Positions 8,315 to 16,529 of a stretch of 64,000 bases of DNA are shown in pieces. Where the stretch lies: the NCBI GenBank assembly GCA_963667515.2, contig CAXXXY010000006.1, forward strand, positions 124,001-188,000. The letters run 5' to 3'. Origin of the DNA: VYDC01 sp963667515 (GTDB lineage Bacteria > Chloroflexota > Dehalococcoidia > UBA2979). Position numbers and translations under genes: made by a program. Each line of letters opens with the position of its first letter. Within the stretch, counting starts at the first letter, position 1. The notes under the pieces were generated by a model that was given only the letters and a program-made list of their open reading frames with translations, had not been told where the DNA came from and did no database searches.

Positions 8315-9366
8315 TTATACTACCCAGGAAGGTTGTTCACAGGCGGGAGGCGGGGACGGCCCCGCCGACGCCGCCGTGCGGTCGGCGGTGATTGTAGCGG
8401 TAGAGCCAGCGTGGGAGCTGGCGCAGCCGCTCGGCGTTGGAGCGGTAGGGGCGGGCGTAGGCCCACTCGTTCTGCAGGATCTGGATGAAACGCTCGGCTT
8501 TGCCGTTCGTCTGCGGGCGGTAGGGCCGCGTGTGCGACAGCCGCACGTCTGCGGCAGCGGCGGCGCCGTGGAAGCTGCGGGCGACGGTGTAGGCCTTCGC
8601 GTTGTCGGTCAGGACCCGGCGCACGCGCACGCCACGCCGGCGGAAGGCCGCGAGCGCCTGCTCGAGGAAGGCGGCGCAGCTCGCGCCACGCTCGTCGGGC
8701 AGGACGGAGACGTAGGCGTAACGGCTGTGGTCGTCGACGGCGACGTGTAGGTACTCCAGCCCCAGCGAACGCCGCGAATGCGGCCCGGAGCGCGTCTCGG
8801 CGAAGCCAGGCGCCATTCGCTTGCCGCCGCCCTCGGGGACGCGCCCGAGCTTCTTCACGTCGAGATGCAGCAGGTCGCCGGGGGCGTCGTGCTCGTAGCG
8901 GACCGGCTCCCGGGTGACGCGGTGCAGGCGGTCGAGCCGGTTGAGGCCGCGGCGCCGCAGCACGGCGTAGACCGTGGAGCGGGCGACCCCGAGCGCCCAC
9001 TGGATGCGATGCGGCCCGAATCCCTGCGTGCGTCGCACGGCGCAGATGCGTCGCTCCAGCTCGGGCGGCGTGCGCCGGGGATGCGCGCGCGGGGCGGAGC
9101 TGCGGTCCTCGAGCCCTGCCGCTCCCTCCGCCCGGAAGCGCCCCAGCCACTTGGCAACGGTGTGGCGGGAGACGCGGAAGTGGCGAGCGACCTCAGCCTG
9201 GGGCCAGCCGGCGTCCACTTCCCGCACGAGCTCGAGTCGGGTCAGCGGCGTCAGCCGCGCGTTACGATGGGCCATGAGGGTGTCCTCTCCTCGCTACTGC
9301 CGTGCTGTCACACACAGCAGCGGACGAGGCCCCTCATCCTGTCAACAACCTACGTGGGAACTACAG
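8315..9366 (-). mobile_element. IS481-type insertion sequence, copy 1
   Basis: 1052-bp element with one transposase gene. The ends carry imperfect inverted repeats of about 28 bp: TGTAGTTCCCACGTAGG upstream of the gene and TGTACTACCCAGGAAGG downstream, five mismatches overall. The right flank is CTAG at 9367-9370, which is the stop of the DUF35 gene. The left flank is CTAA and the outermost left bases have decayed (TTATACTACC), so this copy is probably older at that end. Confidence 0.93.
8337..9275 (-). CDS. IS481-family transposase, copy 1
   Basis: 312 residues. An N-terminal helix-turn-helix (about residues 25-48, AEVARHFRVSRHTVAKWLG) is followed by a second DNA-binding region and an integrase-type DDE domain: D139 (LLHLDV), D224 (VLTDNAK) and E261 (NGKAERF). 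The single reading frame is typical of IS481. The ATG follows GAGGAGAGGACACCCTC. The stop is TGA, unlike most host genes. It is nearly identical to the three other copies and appears intact. Confidence 0.93.
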   Translation of the reverse strand: MAHRNARLTPLTRLELVREVDAGWPQAEVARHFRVSRHTVAKWLGRFRAEGAAGLEDRSSAPRAHPRRTPPELERRICAVRRTQGFGPHRIQWALGVARSTVYAVLRRRGLNRLDRLHRVTREPVRYEHDAPGDLLHLDVKKLGRVPEGGGKRMAPGFAETRSGPHSRRSLGLEYLHVAVDDHSRYAYVSVLPDERGASCAAFLEQALAAFRRRGVRVRRVLTDNAKAYTVARSFHGAAAAADVRLSHTRPYRPQTNGKAERFIQILQNEWAYARPYRSNAERLRQLPRWLYRYNHRRPHGGVGGAVPASRL

Positions 9367-9786
9367 CTAGCCCGTGGCGGGGCGGAACTTCGGCAGCGTC
9401 ACCTCGGCGGCGACATCGTCGAAGTATACCTCTACGGGCATGTCGATGGTCACGGCATCGGGCTCGATGCCCTCGACGTTCGAGGTCAGGATCGGCCCCT
9501 CGTCGAGCCGAATCAGCGCGAAGACGTACGGCGCCTTCTCCTGCTGGAAGACCGGGTTCGCGGCGCGGTGCACGACCGTGAAGCTGTGCACCCGCCCGCG
9601 GCCCGAGACCGCCTGCCACTCGAGCTCCGCCGAGTAGCAGACGGGGCAGAACTCGCGCGGGTAGTGGAAGAGGTGGCCGCCGGCGCGGCAGCGCAGCATC
9701 AGCAGCTCATGACGCTTCAGGCCGTCCCAGTACGGCTGGCTGACGACGCCGGGCACGGGCAGCGGGAAGCCGTACTCGTCGCTCAC
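9367..9786 (-). CDS. Zn-ribbon OB-fold protein (DUF35 family)
   Basis: 139 residues. The N-terminal part has a rubredoxin-like zinc ribbon (C33, H38, C47-P-V-C50); the first knuckle is degenerate, with His in place of a Cys pair. A C-terminal OB fold follows. DUF35 proteins work with thiolase-like acyl-CoA enzymes, and the thiolase-like gene is directly upstream on the same strand. In the steroid side-chain aldolase Ltp2, a DUF35 domain is needed for activity. The TAG stop coincides with the CTAG target duplication of IS copy 1, so the IS landed on this stop without changing the protein. Confidence 0.85.
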   Translation of the reverse strand: MSDEYGFPLPVPGVVSQPYWDGLKRHELLMLRCRAGGHLFHYPREFCPVCYSAELEWQAVSGRGRVHSFTVVHRAANPVFQQEKAPYVFALIRLDEGPILTSNVEGIEPDAVTIDMPVEVYFDDVAAEVTLPKFRPATG

Positions 9787-9917
9787 GCGGCTACTCCTCT
9801 GCTCCGTCGCTCACACGCGCCGACGGGCCTCGCCGCCGGCGCGTCATCTGCTGCTTCTGTGGGCTACGAGGGGTCCTTCCCGAGGACCAGTGAGCACATC
9901 TCGCTCAGGAAGCCGCC

Positions 9918-11015
9918 TCACCCGTTGACGAAGCAGTAGTCGAGCTTCTCGACCTGCCGCTCGCCCGCGCGGCCCTGCATCTGCAGCACCGACTCTGTGA
10001 CGTGCGACATCCCGCCCGCGACCTGCGGCTGCCCGTAGGAGAGCTGACCGCCGTGCGTGTTGATCGGGAGCTCACCTTTGTAGGTCGTGTCCGTCGAGGC
10101 GTGGAAGGCGCCGGCCTCGCCCTTAGGCACGAAGCCCGCGTCCTCCAGCGAGATGAGCACGGTGATCGTGTAGCAGTCGTAGAGCGAGACCATGTCCATG
10201 TCGCGCGGCCCGAGCTTCGCCATCTCGAAGGCGCGCCTGGCCGAGATCGCGACCGGCGAGGTCGTGAGCGTGGAGGCCTCGTTCAGGGTGAAGTGGTCGA
10301 CGGCCATCCCCGAGCCCAGCAGGTAGACCGGCTCGTGCGGCCCGGAGCGCGCGCGATCGGCCGAGGTCATCAGCACCGCCTCGGCGCCGCCCGTCGGCAT
10401 CACGCACTCGAGCAGCCGCAGCGGCGAGGCGATCAGGCGCGAGGAGACGACATCCTCGACGGTCAGCGGGACGCCCTGGAAGATCGCGTTGGGGTTCGTG
10501 TGCGCGTTGACACGCTGCTGCACCGCCACAGAGGCGCGCTGCTCGTCGGTGAGGCCGTACTCGTGCGCGTAGCGGTTCGCGATCATCGCGTACCAGCCGG
10601 TCGCTCCCGCCGCCGGGCCGAACGGGGCGTCGAACTGCTCGCGCTGGCGGCCGCCGCCGTCGGTCGGCATGTCGCCGCCGGGCGCGAGCCCACCGATCAC
10701 CACGAGCACGTTCTTCGCGAGCCCCGCGTCGAGCGCCATCGCGCCCAGCGTCACGGAGGTGGTGCCGGTCGCGCCCTCCATCGCCACGCCGTGCGACCAG
10801 GTCGGGCGCAGCCCCAGGTACTCGGCGAGCGCGGTCGGCGTCTCGCCCGGCATCTGCGTGATCAGCCCGTCGATGCTCTCGCGGCGCAGCCCGGCGTCGC
10901 GCACGGCCTTGATGCCGGCCTCGGCGGCGACGCCGATGCCGGCGCGCCCCGGCATGCGCCGCTCGGGCTTCACCGAGCCGACGCCGATAATCGCCGCCGT
11001 GCCACGCAAACCCAT
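9918..11015 (-). CDS. Thiolase-like protein / lipid-transfer (SCP-x, Ltp2-like) acyl-CoA enzyme
   Basis: 365 residues with the thiolase fold, but the usual catalytic residues are changed. The nucleophilic Cys region reads EGATGTTS with no Cys, and the C-terminal GHP motif reads SYGQP. That fits the non-thiolytic lipid-transfer group, which includes the retro-aldolase Ltp2, rather than a true thiolase. The C-terminal LYDCYTITV segment and NTHGGQLSYG keep conserved Tyr residues. It is co-directional with the DUF35 gene, the known partner type. The ATG at 11015 is preceded by GAAGGG. The substrate is unknown; carbon-carbon cleavage of an acyl-CoA is an inference. Confidence 0.8.
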   Translation of the reverse strand: MGLRGTAAIIGVGSVKPERRMPGRAGIGVAAEAGIKAVRDAGLRRESIDGLITQMPGETPTALAEYLGLRPTWSHGVAMEGATGTTSVTLGAMALDAGLAKNVLVVIGGLAPGGDMPTDGGGRQREQFDAPFGPAAGATGWYAMIANRYAHEYGLTDEQRASVAVQQRVNAHTNPNAIFQGVPLTVEDVVSSRLIASPLRLLECVMPTGGAEAVLMTSADRARSGPHEPVYLLGSGMAVDHFTLNEASTLTTSPVAISARRAFEMAKLGPRDMDMVSLYDCYTITVLISLEDAGFVPKGEAGAFHASTDTTYKGELPINTHGGQLSYGQPQVAGGMSHVTESVLQMQGRAGERQVEKLDYCFVNG

Positions 11016-11277
11016 CGCTCGCGCCCTTCGAGGGGAGGCTAGCGGGGAGCCCGGCGGCTCCCCGGCCCGTCGCCCGGCGGCATCGTGACTTCCGCGCTCG
11101 GGGCCTGTCAAGGACGGCGAGGGCGGCGCCCCGGGCAGCGCCGCGGCCGGTGACAGCGGCGCCGAGGGCGCGCTATGGTGCCGAGCGCGACGGGGCGGCT
11201 GCGCGCGCCCGGCACGGAGCGCGGGCGCGCGTCTCCTCGGCGCCGGTCCCCGGCGACGGGAAGCGAGGGGGGGCGGC

Positions 11278-12057
11278 ATGCGCGGCTACGTGGACTATCG
11301 CTGGGGGCAGGCGCACTACCGCGCCGCCGGCGAGAGCGGGCCGCCGCTCGTCCTGCTGCACGAGTCGCCGCAGTCCTCGGACATCCTCGGCTGGACGCTG
11401 CCGCTGCTGGGCGAGCGGCTGCGCGCCTACGCCTTCGACACCCCGGGCTACGGCCTCTCCGACCCGCCGCCCGAGGCGCAGGAGATCCCCGTCTACGCCG
11501 AGGCGATCCTCGAGGCGATCGATGCGCTCGGCCTCGATCGGTTCGCGATCTTCGGCTCGCACACTGGCGCCTCGCTGGCGCTACGCGTCGCGCTGGAGGC
11601 GCCCGATCGCGTCACGCACGCGATCTTCCAGGGCATGCCCGCCTACGCGCCCGAGAAGCGACAGGCGCGCATCGACTCGTGGGCGCCGCCGATGGAGCTC
11701 CAGCCCGACGGCTCGCACTTTCAGTACGCGTGGGACCGCTTCCGGCGCATCTGGTCGGGCGAGCCCTCGCTGGAGCTGCTCACCCTCGCGGTCGTCAACA
11801 TGGTGGGCAACCACGAGCGCTACCACTGTGCCTACAACGCGGCCTTCCGCTACGACCCGGTGCCCGACCTCCCGAAGCTCGCCTGCCCGACGCTCTTCCT
11901 CACGCCCGAGCACGACCTGCTCGCCGAGGAGGATCAGCGCGCCGTGGAGCTGGTGCCGGGCGCCCGCCTCGTGCTGGTCGAGGGCGCGGGCGGCCAGCTC
12001 TACGCGCGCGACCCGGAGCGCTTCGCCCGCGAGGTGACGAGCTTCCTGCTCGGCTAG
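11278..12057 (+). CDS. Alpha/beta hydrolase-fold protein with non-canonical nucleophile elbow
   Basis: 259 residues with the alpha/beta hydrolase core (VLLHESPQSS oxyanion-hole loop, DTPGYGLSDPP strand). The nucleophile elbow reads GSHTGA, so His stands where Ser is expected, and the C-terminal catalytic His position reads EGAGGQLYA, without His. The acid residue region (TPEHDLLAEED) is present. It may use different chemistry or be non-catalytic. It resembles the hydrolase at 13.7 kb. The strong ribosome-binding site GCGAGGGGGGGCGGC precedes the ATG. The TAG stop is part of the CTAG site where IS copy 2 inserted. Confidence 0.75.
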   Translation: MRGYVDYRWGQAHYRAAGESGPPLVLLHESPQSSDILGWTLPLLGERLRAYAFDTPGYGLSDPPPEAQEIPVYAEAILEAIDALGLDRFAIFGSHTGASLALRVALEAPDRVTHAIFQGMPAYAPEKRQARIDSWAPPMELQPDGSHFQYAWDRFRRIWSGEPSLELLTLAVVNMVGNHERYHCAYNAAFRYDPVPDLPKLACPTLFLTPEHDLLAEEDQRAVELVPGARLVLVEGAGGQLYARDPERFAREVTSFLLG

Positions 12058-13109
12058 TTGTAGTTCCCACGTAGGTTGTTGACAGGATGAGGGGCCTCGC
12101 CCGCTGCTGTGTGTGACAGCACGGCAGTAGCGAGGAGAGGACACCCTCATGGCCCATCGTAACGCGCGGCTGACGCCGCTGACCCGACTCGAGCTCGTGC
12201 GGGAAGTGGACGCCGGCTGGCCCCAGGCTGAGGTCGCTCGCCACTTCCGCGTCTCCCGCCACACCGTTGCCAAGTGGCTGGGGCGCTTCCGGGCGGAGGG
12301 AGCGGCAGGGCTCGAGGACTGCAGCTCCGCCCCGCGCGCGCATCCCCGGCGCACGCCGCCCGAGCTGGAGCGACGCATCTGCGCCGTGCGACGCACGCAG
12401 GGATTCGGGCCGCATCGCATCCAGTGGGCGCTCGGGGTCGCCCGCTCCACGGTCTACGCCGTGCTGCGGCGCCGCGGCCTCAACCGGCTCGACCGCCTGC
12501 ACCGCGTCACCCGGGAGCCGGTCCGCTACGAGCACGACGCCCCCGGCGACCTGCTGCATCTCGACGTGAAGAAGCTCGGGCGCGTCCCCGAGGGCGGCGG
12601 CAAGCGAATGGCGCCTGGCTTCGCCGAGACGCGCTCCGGGCCGCATTCGCGGCGTTCGCTGGGGCTGGAGTACCTACACGTCGCCGTCGACGACCACAGC
12701 CGTTACGCCTACGTCTCCGTCCTGCCCGACGAGCGTGGCGCGAGCTGCGCCGCCTTCCTCGAGCAGGCGCTCGCGGCCTTCCGCCGGCGTGGCGTGCGCG
12801 TGCGCCGAGTCCTGACCGACAACGCGAAGGCCTACACCGTCGCCCGCAGCTTCCACGGCGCCGCCGCCGCCGCAGACGTGCGGCTGTCGCACACACGGCC
12901 CTACCGCCCGCAGACGAACGGCAAAGCCGAGCGTTTCATCCAGATCCTGCAGAACGAGTGGGCCTACGCCCGCCCCTACCGCTCCAACGCCGAGCGGCTG
13001 CGCCAGCTCCCACGCTGGCTCTACCGCTACAATCACCGCCGACCGCACGGCGGCGTCGGCGGGGCCGTCCCCGCCTCCCGCCTGTGAACAACCTTCCTGG
13101 GTAGTACAG
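12058..13109 (+). mobile_element. IS481-type insertion sequence, copy 2
   Basis: 1052 bp, same element as copy 1 in opposite orientation. CTAG is present on both sides (12054-12057 and 13110-13113), a 4-bp target duplication. The left CTAG holds the TAG stop of the upstream hydrolase, which is therefore undamaged. The first base is T where other copies have C. Confidence 0.95.
12149..13087 (+). CDS. IS481-family transposase, copy 2
   Basis: 312 residues, same domain order and DDE residues (D139, D224, E261) as copy 1. The visible amino-acid difference is Cys for Arg at residue 58 (LEDCSS against LEDRSS). Start, ribosome-binding region and TGA stop are the same. It appears intact. Confidence 0.93.
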   Translation: MAHRNARLTPLTRLELVREVDAGWPQAEVARHFRVSRHTVAKWLGRFRAEGAAGLEDCSSAPRAHPRRTPPELERRICAVRRTQGFGPHRIQWALGVARSTVYAVLRRRGLNRLDRLHRVTREPVRYEHDAPGDLLHLDVKKLGRVPEGGGKRMAPGFAETRSGPHSRRSLGLEYLHVAVDDHSRYAYVSVLPDERGASCAAFLEQALAAFRRRGVRVRRVLTDNAKAYTVARSFHGAAAAADVRLSHTRPYRPQTNGKAERFIQILQNEWAYARPYRSNAERLRQLPRWLYRYNHRRPHGGVGGAVPASRL

Positions 13110-13179
13110 CTAGCGCGCCGCCCCCCGCTTTGGCCCCCGCCTGCGGCCGCTGCTCGGAGCCTGCGGCAACAGGCCCTCG

Positions 13180-13506
13180 CTACTGCAGCGGCGAGAAGTC
13201 GGTGGGCTGCAGGAAGTCGGAGCGTGTGCGGATGGTGAGCGGGCCGTCCTTCTCGGACTCCTTCACCGCGGCCGCCCAGTCCGCGTCCGTGCGGAACGAG
13301 GCGAAGCGCGCCGTGCGGTCGGCCAGATCCTCGAACTGCAGCATGTAGACCAGCTGGTCGGTCCAGCCGCCGTGCGCGTACGTCCAGAAGCCGACCGGCG
13401 TGATGCCGTGCTTCTTCCAGATCGGCAGCGTCTGATCGCGGAAGCGTGCCTGCAGCGCGCGCATCTTGCCCGGCGCGGCCTCGTAGGTGCGGAGCTCGTA
13501 GATCAC
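13180..13506 (-). CDS. NIPSNAP family protein
   Basis: 108 residues with the NIPSNAP pattern: IYELRTYEAAPGKM at the N terminus, HGITPVGFWTYA in the middle and WAAAVKESEKDGPL towards the end. This is a dimeric alpha/beta ferredoxin-like fold of unclear biochemical role, often found beside catabolic enzymes. The GTG at 13506 is chosen because AGGAGG lies 9 bases upstream; longer readings start in low-complexity sequence. It is divergent from the hydrolase at 13.7 kb. The stop is TAG. Confidence 0.8.
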   Translation of the reverse strand: MIYELRTYEAAPGKMRALQARFRDQTLPIWKKHGITPVGFWTYAHGGWTDQLVYMLQFEDLADRTARFASFRTDADWAAAVKESEKDGPLTIRTRSDFLQPTDFSPLQ

Positions 13507-13687
13507 TGGCGTCGCCCTCCTGCTCGAGCGCACCCGGCGTGCGCGCGCGGGAGTGTAGCGCACGCGCGCGCACGCACCCGCGCTCGCCGCGGACGCGACG
13601 CGTTGCTATAGTCGCGCCCTCAGCGCGCGCCGTCGTGCGAGGCGGCGAGCGCGCCGTCGTGCGCGAGGGCGAGCGAGGGGGCAGGCC

Positions 13688-14614
13688 ATCCCGGGCATAC
13701 GCCGCGGCTTCGTCGACACCCCCGAGGGGCAGCTCCACTACTACGAGGCGGGCGACGCCTCGCTGCCGCCGCTCGTGCTGTTGCACTCCACGCCCAACCC
13801 GCGGCTCTTCCACGCGGTGCTGCCGCTGCTGGGCGAGCGGTTGCGCGCGATCGCGATGGACACGCCGGGCTACGGCGACGCGGCGCGGCCGCCCGTGCCC
13901 TACACCGACGTGGCGCAGTACGCGGCGCGCATCCCGCAGCTCCTCGACGGGCTCGGGATCGAGCGCGCGCACCTGCTGGGCCACATGACGGGCGCCGTCT
14001 TCGCCGCCGAGGCCGCCGCCGCCTATCCGGAGCGCGTGGACCGCCTCGTGCTGGTCGAGTTCCTGGACTGGGCCGCCGCCCGCGCGCAGAGCAACGAGCA
14101 CCACGTGCAGATGCCCTACGCGCGGCCCGCGGCGGACGGCTCGCACCTGCTGGCGCTCTGGGAGCGCTACGCCGACATGCTGGACCGCGTGACCCTCGAC
14201 GAGGCGCAGCGCCGCTTCCTCTCCGTCTTCCAGGCGGAGTACGGCACGGGCACGCCGCCCGACTCGCCCTCCAGCGGCGGCTTCGGCGTGAGCGAGGGCG
14301 CGGGCGCGGGCAGCGACGGCGTGGACGTCTACGGCCCCGCCGGCTGGCAGGCCGCCGGCCCCGCCGCCATCGAGCGCTACGCGACCTGGGAGCGCGTGCC
14401 GCAGATCCGCGCCCCCACGCTCGTGCTCTGCGGCGACGCCGGGACGCTGCGCTCGGGCGCCGACCCGCTCGCAGACCAGGCCCGCCTCGTAGAGGCGATC
14501 CCCCACGCGCGCGCCGGCATCCTGCACGGCCTCGACCACTCCGCTCCCTTCCTCGCCCCCGCCCCCTACGCCCACGCCCTCCTCGACTTTTTTGTTGGGG
14601 GCGGAGGCCAGTGA
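13688..14614 (+). CDS. Alpha/beta hydrolase-fold protein, probable ATC start
   Basis: About 308 residues. The N-terminal strand FVDTPEGQLHYYEAG and oxyanion loop LVLLHSTPNP match the paralogue at 11.3 kb. The elbow is GHMTGA, with Met in the nucleophile position; the C-terminal His is present (GLDHSAPF). A Ser/Gly-rich insert lies at about residues 195-215. No ATG, GTG or TTG is found in frame before GTG 13775, which would remove the first strand. The ATC at 13688 sits six bases after GCGAGGGGG, exactly where the paralogue has ATG. A rare ATC start, a mutated start or a sequence error are the options. Confidence 0.65.
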   Translation: MPGIRRGFVDTPEGQLHYYEAGDASLPPLVLLHSTPNPRLFHAVLPLLGERLRAIAMDTPGYGDAARPPVPYTDVAQYAARIPQLLDGLGIERAHLLGHMTGAVFAAEAAAAYPERVDRLVLVEFLDWAAARAQSNEHHVQMPYARPAADGSHLLALWERYADMLDRVTLDEAQRRFLSVFQAEYGTGTPPDSPSSGGFGVSEGAGAGSDGVDVYGPAGWQAAGPAAIERYATWERVPQIRAPTLVLCGDAGTLRSGADPLADQARLVEAIPHARAGILHGLDHSAPFLAPAPYAHALLDFFVGGGGQ

Positions 14615-14804
14615 GCCGAGCGACGAGGGTGCTTTTCGCGAGGGCCGGCGAAGCGTTTCGCCTCCCGAGCGCGGTGGTGTCGTCGCGCTTCGAGAGGGCC
14701 TGCGTCTCGCCCCGCCTCACGAGAGCGAAAGCGTCGTCGTGCCTGCCGAGCCCGGGCGGCGCGCCTCGATCCTCGAGTGCCGGCGCGCGTGAAACGGAGG
14801 CCGC

Positions 14805-15710
14805 GTGACCGCGGGAGCGGCGGGCGTGGGCGGCGGGCGGCTCGTCGTCGTCCTCGGCGCGACCGGGCGGCAGGGCGGCGCTCTGGCGCGCGCGCTGCTC
14901 GCCGAGGGCTGGCGGGTGCGCGGCATCACACGCGACGCGGCCTCGGAGCGCGCGCGCGCCCTCGTCGCAAGCGGAGTCGAGGTTACGACCGCCGACCCAC
15001 TCCAGGCGGCGCTGACGGGGGCGCACGGCGTCTTCTCCATGCAGCCCGCGGGCGTCGAGGCGGAGCACGAGCTCGCGCTCACGAACGCGGTGGCGGAGGC
15101 GGCGGCGCGCGCGGGCGTGCGCCACTTCGTCTACTCCTCCTCGGCGGGCGCCGCGCGCAGCGGCACCGGGGTGGCGAACTACGAGGTGAAGTGGCTCGCC
15201 GCCCGGCACCTCGCGGGGCTCGGCATGCCCTACACCGTCGTGCGGCCCGTGACCTTCATGGAGAACTACCTGCTGCGCCGCGCGCGCATCGAGGCGGGCG
15301 AGCTGGACGGGCCGTTCGCGGGGACGATGCGGCAGCAGCTGATCGCCGTGCCCGACATCGCCGCCGTGGTCGCCGCGGTGCTGGCGCACCCCGAGGAGAC
15401 GGCCGGCGCGGAGCTGGACCTCGCGGGCGACGAGCTCACCCTCGAGGGCGTCGCCGCCGTCTTCGCGCGGGCGCTCGAGCGCCCGGTGCGCTACGCGCGT
15501 CAGGTGGAGGACACGGTCGGACACCGCGACCCGGAGCAGATGCGGGCGTTGCTGCGCTGGCGCGAGGAGGAGGGGCACAACGTGGATGTCGCCGCGCTGC
15601 GCGAGCGCTGCGCGGGCTGGGGAGTGGAGCTGATGACGCTCGAACGGTGGATCGGCGTGAGCTGGCCCGGGATCGCTGCGCCCGCCCGCGAGGGGGTGGC
15701 CCGTGACTGA
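14805..15710 (+). CDS. NmrA-like NAD(P)-binding protein
   Basis: 301 residues. An N-terminal Rossmann fold with GATGRQGG, then RPVTFMENYL and other features of the NmrA/HSCARG group of atypical short-chain dehydrogenase-like proteins. Members are redox sensors or quinone/NADPH reductases; which applies here cannot be told. The start is GTG at 14805. The 190 bp upstream holds no gene, only low-complexity sequence with a small GGCGAA/TTCGCC hairpin. The 3' end overlaps the next gene by 8 bases, indicating co-translation. Confidence 0.8.
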   Translation: MTAGAAGVGGGRLVVVLGATGRQGGALARALLAEGWRVRGITRDAASERARALVASGVEVTTADPLQAALTGAHGVFSMQPAGVEAEHELALTNAVAEAAARAGVRHFVYSSSAGAARSGTGVANYEVKWLAARHLAGLGMPYTVVRPVTFMENYLLRRARIEAGELDGPFAGTMRQQLIAVPDIAAVVAAVLAHPEETAGAELDLAGDELTLEGVAAVFARALERPVRYARQVEDTVGHRDPEQMRALLRWREEEGHNVDVAALRERCAGWGVELMTLERWIGVSWPGIAAPAREGVARD

Positions 15711-16485
15711 CGGCGCCGCCGCGAGCGGCCTCGCGACGGTGGTGCTGGTGCACGGCGCGGGGCACGGGCCGTGGTGCTGGGAGCGCGTGGTCGCGGCGCT
15801 GGAGCCGCGCGGCGTGCCGACGGTGCTGGTCGATCGGCGTCGCGCCCCCAGGGAGGATGGCGCTGCCGACCGCCGCGTCATCGGCGACCTGCACGAGAAC
15901 GCGCGGCTGGTGCGCGCCGCCCTCGACGCCACGCCGGGCTCGCTGGTGCTGGTGGGGCACTCGGCGGGCGGCCCGATCATCACCGAGGCCGCGGCCGGCC
16001 ACCCGCGCGTGCGCCGCCTCGTCTACCTGTGCGCGTCGATGCCCGCAGAGGACGGCGTCGACCCGACGCTCCACCGCGACCCCGCATACCAGGCCGCGCT
16101 CCGGCCGCAGCCCGACGGCACGACCACCGTCGAGCCGGACGACGCACGGCGCGCGTTCTACTCCGACTGCTCCGAGGAGGACGCGGCGTGGGCGATCGAG
16201 CGGCTGGCGCCCCAGGAGCGCCCGCCCGAGGCCCGGCAGCGCCCCGCAGGCGTCGCGTGGCGCGAGATCCCCGCGACCTTCGTGGTCTGCGGGCGGGACC
16301 GCACGATCCGACCCGACGCCCAGCGCGAGAACTCCCGCGACGCCGCCGAGGTCGTCGAGTGGCCCGTGGGGCACTCGCCCTTCCTCAACCGGCCGGAGCT
16401 CGTCGCCGAGCTGCTGGAGCGGCTCGCGCGCGAGGCCGCCCTCGACGCGGCCGCGACGCGTGACGAGGCGGCGCGGCCGGGGTAG
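15703..16485 (+). CDS. Alpha/beta hydrolase (canonical triad, esterase-like)
   Basis: 260 residues. Oxyanion-hole loop VLVHGAGHGPWCWE, nucleophile elbow GHSAGG with Ser, acid region VVCGRDRTIRP and catalytic His in PVGHSPFLNRPE. This is the salicylate-esterase-like type of alpha/beta hydrolase (HGAGHGPWCW). It is translationally coupled to the NmrA gene by an 8-base overlap and followed 44 bases later by the molybdenum hydroxylase operon. Unlike the other two hydrolases nearby, all catalytic positions are standard. The stop is TAG. Confidence 0.85.
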   Translation: MTDGAAASGLATVVLVHGAGHGPWCWERVVAALEPRGVPTVLVDRRRAPREDGAADRRVIGDLHENARLVRAALDATPGSLVLVGHSAGGPIITEAAAGHPRVRRLVYLCASMPAEDGVDPTLHRDPAYQAALRPQPDGTTTVEPDDARRAFYSDCSEEDAAWAIERLAPQERPPEARQRPAGVAWREIPATFVVCGRDRTIRPDAQRENSRDAAEVVEWPVGHSPFLNRPELVAELLERLAREAALDAAATRDEAARPG

Positions 16486-16529
16486 GCTGCTGCGGGCCGC
16501 GGATCGAGTGACCGCGGAGAGGGGCGGGG

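Noticed and set aside
12674..14575. Long minus-strand reading frame across IS copy 2, NIPSNAP and hydrolase genes
   Set aside because: It crosses three real genes in other frames and has no family pattern.
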